A stretch of DNA of 64,000 nt from Actinobaculum sp. oral taxon 183 str. F0552 (GTDB lineage: Bacteria; Actinomycetota; Actinomycetes; Actinomycetales; Actinomycetaceae): positions 1 through 64,000 of the forward strand of contig NZ_KE951439.1 in the NCBI RefSeq assembly GCF_000466165.1, read 5' to 3'. Made by a program: the position numbers and the translations under genes. Positions within the stretch are counted from its first letter, which is position 1. The number at the start of each line of letters is the position of its first letter. The notes beneath the pieces are model-generated. The model saw nothing but the letters and a program-made list of their open reading frames with translations, was not told the DNA's origin and searched no databases. This document shows, piece after piece, positions 36,186 through 43,676 of this stretch.

Positions 36186-37168
36186 ATGACTCATGAGACT
36201 CCCGAACCGACCGCCGAGTGGGACAAGGTCTTCCCGCGGTCCGACGCCGTAGACCGCGAGAAGGTCGCCTTCCGCACCCGCTTCGGCATCACCCTGGTCG
36301 CCGACCTGTACAGGCCCAAGGGGGCGGAGGGCGAGCTGCCCGCCCTGGCCGTGGCCGGCCCCTTCGGCGCCGTCAAGGAGCAGTGCAGCGGCCTGTACGC
36401 GCAGACGATGGCGGAGCGCGGCTACCTCACCATCGCCTTCGACCCCAGCTTCACCGGCGAGTCCGGCGGCGAGCCCCGCTACATGAACTCCCCGGACATC
36501 AATATCGAGGACTTCCAGGCCGCCGTCGACTTCCTGTCCGTGCGCGACGACGTCGACCCCGGGCGCATCGGCATCATCGGCATCTGCGGCTGGGGCGGCA
36601 TGGCCCTGGCCGCCGCGGCCGCAGATCCGCGCATCAGGGCTACGGTCGCCTCCACCATGTACGACATGAGCCGCGTGGCCGCCAAGGGCTACTTCGACTC
36701 CGCCGACTCCGTCCAGGAGCGCAACCGGACCCGGGCGTCCGTGGCCGCTCAGCGCACCGCCGACTACCGCTCCGGCGTCTACGCCATGGCCGGCGGCGTG
36801 GTCGACCCGCTGCCCGGGGACGCGCCCCCCTCGTCAAGGACTACTACGACTACTACAAGAAGCCGCGCGGCTACCACCCCCGGTCCCTGAACTCCAACGC
36901 CGGCTGGACCGTCATCGGCGGGTCCTCGCTGACCAACGCCACCCTGCTGGGCTACATCGAGGAGATCGAGGGCGCCGTCATGATCGTCCACGGCGAGGCA
37001 GCCCACTCCTACTACATGGGCAGGGACGCCTTCGCCCGGCTCACGGGCGACAACAAGGAGTTCGTGACCATTCCCGGCGCCGTCCACACCGACCTGTACG
37101 ACGGCGGCGGCAAGAACGCCATCCCGTGGGACCGGCTCACCGGCTTCTTCGACGCCCGCTTCGCCTGA
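36186..37168 (+). pseudogene. Alpha/beta hydrolase, frameshifted at a C6 tract
   Basis: Reading from the ATG at 36186 gives MTHETPEPTAEWDKVFP... with ITLVADLYRPKG, a nucleophile elbow GICGWG (Cys nucleophile, as in dienelactone-hydrolase-like enzymes) and then loses homology after VVDPLPGDAPP. The rest (LVKDYYDYYKKPRGYHPRSLNS... VHTDLYDGGGKNAIPWDRLTGFF) continues in another frame. The switch is at CCCCCC, 36825-36830; one extra C would restore a 327-residue protein. It could be a real mutation, phase variation or a sequencing error. It is probably co-transcribed with the reductase. Confidence 0.85.
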
Positions 37169-37330
37169 CCGGGACCGGAGTCCGGGGCGGTCAACTCGGC
37201 GGCGGGCCGCCCCGGAGATCGCCCGCACCGCCCAATAGCCGGGCGTGACGCGGGAGACGGCGGCAACGGCGTCGGGCAGCCAGCCGCTGGGGACCCACGC
37301 CCCGGCGCTGCGCAGCGTCATGGCCGGGGT

Positions 37331-37606
37331 GTGCGTGCTGGAGGGGAGGTGCTCTCTCGCAACGCGGCCATGGGTCTGGGGTGGTCGGGCGCGCCGCGCG
37401 GGGTCGTGTTCGCGCCCCTGACCGAGCGCGAGTACGAGGTGGTCGAGGCCGTGGCGGAGGGCCTCGACAACGCCGGGGTGGCGCGGCGGCTCTTCATGAG
37501 CGAGGGGACGGTGCGCAATCACATCAGCTCGATCCTGGCCAAGCTGGGGCTGCGCAACCGGACCCAGGTCGCGGTGGCGTACTACCGGTCCGCGCGGGCC
37601 GGGTAG
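37331..37606 (+). pseudogene. Decapitated NarL/LuxR response regulator
   Basis: Only the LuxR DNA-binding domain remains: LTEREYEVVEAVAEGLDNAGVARRLFMSEGTVRNHISSILAKLGLRNRTQVAV. The receiver domain is missing. Upstream, in another frame near 37300-37345, LRSVMAGVCVLEGR resembles the linker after a NarL receiver domain, so this is a broken gene rather than a designed small regulator. The 23-bp array of the next gene begins 15 bases after its stop. Confidence 0.7.
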
Positions 37607-37620
37607 GCAGCGGAGGCTCC

Positions 37621-37735
37621 GGCGCCAGATGAACGACTGGAACGGCGCCACATGAATGGCTGGAACGACGCCAGATGAACGATTACAATGACGCCAGATG
37701 GACGACTGGAACTGCGCCAGATGAACGACTGCGGA
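37621..37735. repeat. 23-bp tandem repeat array upstream of DUF4143 copy 2
   Basis: Five units of exactly 23 bp start at 37621, 37644, 37667, 37690 and 37713. The core GCGCCAGATGAACGACTGG is well conserved (for example CGCCACATGAATGGCTGG in unit 2). Units abut with no spacers. The array ends 51 bases before the ATG of the ATPase gene. Period, unit number and placement match the array of copy 1, but the sequence is different. Confidence 0.93.
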
Positions 37736-37786
37736 GGTGCCGCGGGCCGGGTCGGCGCCGTGCGGCCATGCTGAGGGGAGAGGCAG

Positions 37787-39049
37787 ATGGAGCAGAAGGG
37801 TTATCTGCCGCGGGTCGTGGACCGGCTCATCGACGACTCGCTCGGCTACTCGGGCGGCATCCTCATCGAGGGCGTCCGCGCTTGCGGCAAGACCATGACT
37901 GGGCGGCAGCACGCCTCCTCCGAGGTCGCACTGGACTCGGGGCTGCCGCAGATCCGCGCCGCCCTGGAGGTCGATCCGTCGCTCCTCCTGAGAGGCGGCG
38001 TGCCGCGACTCGTAGATGAGTGGCAGATCGAGCCCTCGCTGTGGAACCTCGTGCGCAGGCAGATCGACTCCCGCCGTCTTCCGGGCCAGTTCATCCTCAC
38101 CGGCTCCTCCGTCCCGGCCGAGGACGCCTCCCGTCACTCCGGCGCGCACCGGCTCTCACGGATCCGGATGCGGCCCATGACCCTGTTCGAACGAGGCCGG
38201 GGCGACGGCAGCGTCAGCCTGGCGGGCCTGTTCGACGGCCGGGCTCCGGAACCGGTGCTCGACTCGGGGACCAACGTGCCCGAGGCCCTGGACGACCTGG
38301 TGCACGGCGGATGGCCGGGCGACCACGACCTGACGACCCGCCAGGCGCAGCGCCACTTGCGCGACTACGTCGAGGACGTCATCAATATCGACGTCGGCCG
38401 TCTGGACGGCGAACCGCGCAGGGACCCCGTGCGCCTGCGTGCGCTCATGCGCTCCCTCGCCCGGCACGTGGGGACGGAGGCGTCTTTCAGCACCATCGCC
38501 AAGGACGTGTCTGGGCAGTCCCTGACCGCCCAGACCGCCGTCGCCTACGTGAACGCCCTCAAACGCCTGTTCATCATCGAGGAGCAGCCTCCCTGGGCGC
38601 CCCACCTGCGGTCGCGCTACGCGGTGCGCACCTCCTCGAAATTGCACTTCGTCGACCCCGCGCTCGCCGCCGCGGTGACGGACACGTCCGCCGAGCGGCT
38701 CCTGGAGGACCTGGAGACCGCCGGACTGTGGTTCGAGTCCCAGGTGGTGCAGCACCTGAGGGTCTTCGCCCAGGCTCTCGGCGGGCACGTCCACCACTAC
38801 CGCGATAAGGCCGGCAAGGAGGCGGACGTCATCGTGGAACTCGACGACGGCCGTTGGGCCGCCTTCGAGGTCAAGCTGGGCCGGCGCCAGATCCCGACGG
38901 CGCAGGCCTCGCTCGCCGCCTTCGTGGCCGACGTCGACACCGCGCGGACGCCGTCCCCGGCGTTCACCGCCGTCGTCACCGCGGACGGGCCCACGATGCC
39001 GCTTTCCGACGGCGCCGTAACCTTCCCGCTGGGGGCGCTGGGGCCCTGA
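37787..39049 (+). CDS. AAA_14/DUF4143 ATPase-nuclease (copy 2)
   Basis: 420 residues. GVRACGKTMTG (Walker A), RLVDEWQIEPSLWNLVR (Walker B), FILTGSSVPAED, a DUF4143 helical middle (AYVNALKRLFIIEEQPPWAPHLRSRYAVRTSSKLHFVDPALAAA) and EADVIVELDDGRWAAFEVKLG (PD-(D/E)XK-like Asp...Glu-x-Lys). GAGGGGAGAG lies before the ATG. Clearly paralogous to the gene at 30861, with similar ends (VTFPLGALGP versus ITFPLHALRP). It is flanked by broken genes on both sides (regulator fragment and hydrolase/other fragment), which suggests insertion as a repeat-plus-gene cassette. Confidence 0.9.
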   Translation: MEQKGYLPRVVDRLIDDSLGYSGGILIEGVRACGKTMTGRQHASSEVALDSGLPQIRAALEVDPSLLLRGGVPRLVDEWQIEPSLWNLVRRQIDSRRLPGQFILTGSSVPAEDASRHSGAHRLSRIRMRPMTLFERGRGDGSVSLAGLFDGRAPEPVLDSGTNVPEALDDLVHGGWPGDHDLTTRQAQRHLRDYVEDVINIDVGRLDGEPRRDPVRLRALMRSLARHVGTEASFSTIAKDVSGQSLTAQTAVAYVNALKRLFIIEEQPPWAPHLRSRYAVRTSSKLHFVDPALAAAVTDTSAERLLEDLETAGLWFESQVVQHLRVFAQALGGHVHHYRDKAGKEADVIVELDDGRWAAFEVKLGRRQIPTAQASLAAFVADVDTARTPSPAFTAVVTADGPTMPLSDGAVTFPLGALGP

Positions 39050-40105
39050 GCGGAGCGCGCCGAAGCCGTCGTCGTACCCCGTCACCGCGATCGGCCACAG
39101 GCCGGTGTCCCCGAAGCGGGAGGCCAGGTGGCGCACCCACTGCTGAGCGAGCTCGGCCTCAACGGCCCCGTCGGTCACCCACGCGCACGGCGGGGTATCG
39201 GCGGTGGCTGGGCTGGCAGCGTCGATCTGCTTCTGCCAGAAGGCGGCGGCGTCTTCAATCCAGCCCTCGGCGGCGGTGCCGATGCCGAGCCCGAAGCTGT
39301 GGGGCAGACCGTCGTAGGCGTGGAACTCCGACGGCGTCCTCGCGGCCGCGATGGCGTCGGTGCGCGCCTGCATGGTGCGCCAGGAGACGATCCCGTCAGC
39401 CGTGCCGACGCAGGCGTAGCTAGGAGGTTCCGTCCCGGTGATCTCCGAGTGCCCGGTGTACTGCATGACGACGGTGCCGGGACCGGGCACGTCGCCACCT
39501 CCGAATCGAGCGGGACCGTAGGAACTGAGGGCTGCGGCCAGGCGCGCTCCCGCGGAGCCGCCCTACAGCGAGTAGCAGGCGGGGTCCACGTCGAGCTCGT
39601 CGGCGCGGGAGTGGATGAAGGAGATGGCCCGGGCCAGGTCCGCGCAACCGCTGCGAAGATCCGGGCGGTATTGCAGTGTGAAGGCCGTGTAGCCGTGGCG
39701 GGAGAGCCACAGGGCGTGCGGCATCGAGTCGTGGATGGAGCCCACGTAGGCGAAACCACCGCCCGCGCTGCACACGGCCACCCGCGGGCGCCCGCCCGCA
39801 GTGCTCCCCTGAGCCGAGGAAACGAAGATCCCGGTGTCCCTCAGCGTGGGATCGGAGGCCTTCTCCGCCTCGGTGTAGATGCTGTGGAAGACGACCTCGC
39901 CGCGCTCACGCCGCCCGAGCAGGTCGCCCACGACGTCGACCGTGGTGTCCGTGTTGACGAAGGAGTACCAGGTGAGCAGGCCGGCCACGTCGGCCAAGGT
40001 GTCGCCGGGCCAGGGTGGGTTGAAGGCGATGGGGAACAGAAAACGGCCGTAGTCCTCTAGCAGCGGGTTGCCGATGACATCGGCGATGAGAGTGCTGCTG
40101 GTCAC
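39050..40105 (-). pseudogene. Alpha/beta hydrolase (esterase) with in-frame amber stop
   Basis: From 40105 the frame reads MTSSTLIADVIGNPLLEDYGRFLFP... then VAVCSAGGGFAYVGSIHDSMPHALWLSRHGYTAFTLQYRP, and stops at TAG (39563) right before GGSAGARLAAALSSYG, the GxSxG nucleophile elbow. The same frame continues without break to YDGLPHSFGLGIGTAAEGWIEDAAAFWQKQI. A single TGG-to-TAG change explains the stop, since Trp is common at this place. After QKQI there is no stop; the frame runs on into WVRHLASRFGDTGLWPIAV, which resembles part of another protein (DUF4253-like, tentative), and then into the antisense of the DUF4143 gene. Confidence 0.8.
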
Positions 40106-40144
40106 CGGTGAATCGCCTTCTGCTGCTTCCCGCGTTGGCGACCC

Positions 40145-40381
40145 TCACTGTTGTGTGTGGCGCCCCGTGTTCTCACTGACGTAGGGCTCCTGGTCGTACA
40201 TGGAGAAGTGAGTCGCCTCGGGGGTGACGTGGATCTGTTTGATCTCGGAGCCCAGACGTGTGTACATCTCCTCGTCGCCGGCGCGCGTGAAAGCATTCTC
40301 GCCGACGATGAGGCCACTGCCCTTTTCGACTGGGTAAGCCGTCAGTGATGGCCGGATTGCGCTGGCGCATCCCCTCGGCAT
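40145..40381 (-). pseudogene. C-terminal remnant of an alpha/beta hydrolase
   Basis: The translated tail (LIVGENAFTRAGDEEMYTRL, IKQIHVTPEATHFSMYDQEPYVSENT) matches the final part of alpha/beta hydrolases in which His of ATHF is catalytic. No nucleophile region precedes it. Probably a leftover of a deleted gene, adjacent to the amber-interrupted esterase. Confidence 0.6.
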
Positions 40382-40388
40382 GCGCGCT

Positions 40389-41618
40389 TCACCAGGGCCA
40401 GTTCGAGGTGAGGCGAGCCTCGACGGCGCGGTGTTGGAAGCGATAGGGCCTGCCGCGGTGGATGATCCTGCGGGTGCGATCCAGGCGCTGCGCGGTCGGC
40501 CCCGCGTCTGTAGCCTTCTCGCAGCCTGCTTTCCGTGCGATGTTCGTCAGCGATCGTTCTTCCGGCGCAAGCTCGGCCATGGCCTCGATGAACTGGCGCT
40601 CGCGAGCCGGAAGCCGGTCGAGGATGCGCTGCACGTGTGCCTCGGCCTCGGGAGCGGCATTCCGCCACCCGGCCTTGACGTGCTCGGCCGTGATGAGGTT
40701 GTCCGTTCCCGCGTACCAGGCGCGTTCTCCGGCGAGTTGGAAGAGGAACGGCTCTCCGCGAGCCCTCTCGACGATGGCCCGCTGAGCGTCCGCCGCCAGG
40801 AACACCCGCTCGGCGCCGCCGGCTTCGGTGGCGACCGGCCAGCCTTCGGTGACGAACGTCTGAAGTGCGGCCGTGAGATCGGCGTCGTCGATGGCGTCGA
40901 GAGTGACGGTCTGGAATCGACGCGCGAAAGCGGCGCCCGCCTGTGCGCCGGCCATGCCCTCGAACTCGGGCAGGCCCGTCAGGTATACGGCTATGGGCAG
41001 GGCGAGGTCGACTTGCGGCCCACCCGGGAGAGCGACCGTCTCTTCGTAGGCCAAGGCGTCGCCGAGGGCGATGAGCAGCTGTGAGCGCGCATGCTCGTCG
41101 GCGATGTTCTGCACCTCGTCTATGTGGAGCATGACCATGACGTTCTGGCGCCGCATCGCCGCGCGCCCGATCTCGATGAGGAGTTCGGTGAGGGCGGTGT
41201 AGGGCTCGGGTCCGTCTTGCGCGCGCACGGAGAGCGAGATGCCCGAGGCAGCGACTGTCTCGACCCTGCGCAGGAGATCGCCGATGCGTTTCTCCCGGGC
41301 AGAGGAAAGGCCGGCTGTGGATGACAGGTCGAGGAGCGCGGAGGCGACCCGCTTGATGGGATCCGTGCCAGAGGGGATGCGAAGCTGCGGCGTCGCCCAG
41401 TCGCCGGCTTCGGTGGCCTCGCGTGCGATCCTTCGCACGAGCGAGGACTTGCCGGAGCCGGCCTCCCCGAGAATGGTGCGGCCTCGCTCATGGATGCCCG
41501 CCAGACGGCGTGGGCGAAGGACGTCCCTCCAGTCGTTGAGCTGACTGGTGCGGCCAGCCCACACCTTGGGCACGGTGTCGGAGCCCGGGCTGAAAGGCGA
41601 ATCGAGTGGGGTCCTCAC
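40389..41618 (-). CDS. AAA ATPase, ORC/STAND-like (AAA_16)
   Basis: 409 residues from GTG at 41618. N-terminal TPLDSPFSPGSDTVPKVWAGRTSQLNDW, Walker A GEAGSGKSSLVRRIA (about residue 51), Walker B VMVMLHIDEVQNI, sensor 1 AVYLTGLPEFEG, arginine-finger/lid region FARRFQTVTLDAI, and a C-terminal winged-helix-like part (RLPARERQFIEAMAELAPEERSLTNIARKAG). No nuclease motif seen. Function unknown; members are common in actinobacterial accessory regions. Two copies of a TTGATAA/TTATCAA palindrome lie right at its start, suggesting autoregulation. Confidence 0.82.
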   Translation of the reverse strand: MRTPLDSPFSPGSDTVPKVWAGRTSQLNDWRDVLRPRRLAGIHERGRTILGEAGSGKSSLVRRIAREATEAGDWATPQLRIPSGTDPIKRVASALLDLSSTAGLSSAREKRIGDLLRRVETVAASGISLSVRAQDGPEPYTALTELLIEIGRAAMRRQNVMVMLHIDEVQNIADEHARSQLLIALGDALAYEETVALPGGPQVDLALPIAVYLTGLPEFEGMAGAQAGAAFARRFQTVTLDAIDDADLTAALQTFVTEGWPVATEAGGAERVFLAADAQRAIVERARGEPFLFQLAGERAWYAGTDNLITAEHVKAGWRNAAPEAEAHVQRILDRLPARERQFIEAMAELAPEERSLTNIARKAGCEKATDAGPTAQRLDRTRRIIHRGRPYRFQHRAVEARLTSNWPW

Positions 41619-41619
41619 G

Positions 41620-41664
41620 GCGATAAGTTTATCAACGGGTTATGGCTTTGATAAGTTTATCAAG
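41620..41664. promoter_or_regulatory. Paired palindromes upstream of the AAA ATPase
   Basis: TTGATAA-GT-TTATCAA at 41648-41663 is a perfect 7-bp inverted repeat with a two-base centre. A second copy with perfect inner arms (GATAA-GT-TTATC) is centred 28 bp away at 41622-41633. Both lie within 46 bases upstream of the ATPase GTG. This looks like a two-site operator or recognition element. Confidence 0.8.
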
Positions 41665-41687
41665 GACCTGTGTGGGTGTTCTCCTCT

Positions 41688-42398
41688 TCAGCGGGCGGTG
41701 GTCCAGCGCTCGGCGAGCGAAGCGCCTTCCAACGCCTTCTCGCCCGACTCGGTGAGTTCCACCGCACGGGTCTGCCCCTTGCGCACGATCCACCTGTGCT
41801 CGAGATAGAGCTCAGTGAGCGCGGCGCCGAGCTTTCCGCCCAAATGGAAGCGACGTTCGATCGAATCCATGCACGCCTCTCCTCGGGGCACGACCTCGAA
41901 TGTCAAACCCCACGAGGTGACCAGCTTCCGCCCCCGCGGCGACAGCTGCCAGGCGCCATCCAGATATCCCCGTGCGCGCATCCGATCCGCGAGGCGAACC
42001 CCGAGACGGCCGGCGAGATGGCGATAGCACGTGCGGGCTTCGCGCAGGTTGTGATTCTGCGTCCACGCCCGCAGACTCCGCGCGGAAGGGGATTGGGTCG
42101 CCGCGATCACGCCGAGGCCCTCGACGATGCGGACGACGTCGTCGCCGGAGAACACCACATAGGTGTGCCTGCCCTGGCGGATCTTGCGGACGAGCCCGGC
42201 TCCCGCGAGTGCGTTCACGTGTTCGCTTCCCGTCGACCGTGTGATACCCGCATAGGAGGACAGTTCGCCGACGGTCCACGCGCGCCCGTCCATGAGCGCG
42301 CTGCACATGGCCGTGCGCGAGGGATGCGCCAGCGCGGCCGTGACCCTCGCGATGTCCGGGAGGGACTCGTCGCGGTAGGCAGGGCGTCGCATATTCAT
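41688..42398 (-). CDS. ArsR-type winged-helix transcriptional regulator
   Basis: 236 residues. N-terminal ArsR/SmtB-like HTH (VTAALAHPSRTAMCSALMDGRAWTVGELSSYAGITRSTGSEHVNALAGAGLVRKIRQGRHTYVVFSGDDVVRIVEGL) and a second winged-helix-like C-terminal part (CYRHLAGRLGVRLADRMRARGYL...LTESGEKAL), as in a common actinobacterial subgroup. No metal-binding Cys pair is evident. ATG at 42398 or 42392. GAATA/TATTC half-sites at 42406-42425 lie just upstream and may be its own operator. The target is unknown. Confidence 0.83.
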   Translation of the reverse strand: MNMRRPAYRDESLPDIARVTAALAHPSRTAMCSALMDGRAWTVGELSSYAGITRSTGSEHVNALAGAGLVRKIRQGRHTYVVFSGDDVVRIVEGLGVIAATQSPSARSLRAWTQNHNLREARTCYRHLAGRLGVRLADRMRARGYLDGAWQLSPRGRKLVTSWGLTFEVVPRGEACMDSIERRFHLGGKLGAALTELYLEHRWIVRKGQTRAVELTESGEKALEGASLAERWTTAR

Positions 42399-42592
42399 AC
42401 GCCCAGAATACGGGGCGCATTATTCGGCGTGAGTCGAATCGTGAGTGCTTTGGATTCCGCTCGAGGCTGCTGGCGCGCGCCGAGGTCGTCACTCGATTCT
42501 TCGAAGTGCGGCGTGTGGCCTTTCTTGTGGCCGATAGTCGGCGACCGCCGGCCACAGTCTGGATTCGACCGTGCGGTGGTAGCGTTTCGGCC

Positions 42593-43117
42593 ATGGCATT
42601 CTCCGATTTCCTCATCGACGGCCTGTCCCGCTCGCGTGAGCGTTTCGACCGCGCGCTCTCCGGCGTCACCGTGAAACAGGCCAACACGCAGCCCACCCCG
42701 AAAAAGGCGCCCCGCGTGGACTCGCTGAGCTGGCTCGCCTGGCACACCGCCCGGGAGATCGACTTCCAGATCGCGCCGCTTGCGGGCGTCGAGCCGGTGT
42801 GGATCACCGGGCGCCACAAGGAGCGCTTCGCCCTGGACCTCCCCGACGACACCGAGGACTGGCGCCATACCCCCGAGCAGGCGGCCAAAGTGGTGGTCGG
42901 CGACATCTCCGTGCTCACGGCTTACCTCGACGACGCCTACGCCATGGCCGCCGGCTACCTTCGCACCGTGGGCGAAGACGATGTGGACGCCGTCGTCGAC
43001 GATTCCTGGGACCCGCCCGTAACCCTCGCCGCGCGGCTGGTTTCGATCGTCGACGACGCCGCCCAGCACTCCGGCCAGGCCGTCTACACCCGCCGCCTCC
43101 TCGGACTGCCCGGCTGA
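42593..43117 (+). CDS. DinB/DUF664-family protein
   Basis: 174 residues, four-helix DinB fold. DSLSWLAWHTAREIDFQI carries the first His and DDAAQHSGQAVYTRRLLGL the C-terminal His of the usual metal triad. Some relatives are thiol S-transferases (bacillithiol or mycothiol dependent). The start at 42593 is chosen from the alignment of MAFSDFLIDGLSRSRERFDRAL with family starts. Role unknown. Confidence 0.85.
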   Translation: MAFSDFLIDGLSRSRERFDRALSGVTVKQANTQPTPKKAPRVDSLSWLAWHTAREIDFQIAPLAGVEPVWITGRHKERFALDLPDDTEDWRHTPEQAAKVVVGDISVLTAYLDDAYAMAAGYLRTVGEDDVDAVVDDSWDPPVTLAARLVSIVDDAAQHSGQAVYTRRLLGLPG

Positions 43118-43161
43118 CAGCGGGCTGTATAATCTGGTCATCGCCGTTTCAAAGGAGCACC

Positions 43162-43545
43162 ATGCCGCAGGAACTGTCAGTGCTGACGATGTGGACATTC
43201 GTCTCGGAGTGCCCGATCCCCCGGGACATTGGACCGGTTCTCATAGACGGCGAGGAGCCGATCGCCGCTTATAAGACCTTGCGTGACTCCGCCGTCTTCA
43301 CGGACCGGCGTCTGATCGTGCGCGATGCACAGGGGATGACAGGGAAGAAAGTCGAGATCTATTCCCTGCCGTACTCCTCGATCATCATGTGGTCGTCGGA
43401 GAATGCGGGGATGATCGACTTCAACTCCGAACTCGAGCTGTGGACGCACGCCGGGCATATCAAGGTCAAGCTCGGCCGAGGCATTGACGTTCGGCGTCTC
43501 GATTCCCTCATCTCCACAAGGATCCTCACGAAAGCAGGGCACTGA
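43162..43545 (+). CDS. Bacterial PH domain protein (bPH_1)
   Basis: 127 residues: GPVLIDGEEPIAAYKTLRDSAVFTDRRLIVRDAQGMTGKKVEIYSLPYSSIIMWSSENAG...LELWTHAGHIKVKLGRGIDVRRLDSLI, the standard small bPH_1 barrel. No signal peptide. AAAGGAG lies five bases before the ATG. It follows the DinB gene by 44 bases in the same direction. Function unknown. Confidence 0.88.
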   Translation: MPQELSVLTMWTFVSECPIPRDIGPVLIDGEEPIAAYKTLRDSAVFTDRRLIVRDAQGMTGKKVEIYSLPYSSIIMWSSENAGMIDFNSELELWTHAGHIKVKLGRGIDVRRLDSLISTRILTKAGH

Positions 43546-43676
43546 CCACTCCGAAGCGTCGATCGCGCCGCGCGAGCGGCGGTGGATTGATCTGCTCCCG
43601 GGCGGCCTCGGCACCGGCTCCGATGCTGGCGGAGTGCATGGACTCTCCCGTTCTAGGAGCGTCGACGTCGGTGGGA

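Noticed and set aside
37621-37735. CRISPR array
   Set aside because: Units abut with period 23 and no spacers; no cas genes nearby.
28200-42400. Integrative element or prophage with integrase and attachment sites
   Set aside because: No integrase, transposase, terminal repeats or tRNA-end duplication found; the region looks like accumulated insertions and decay instead.
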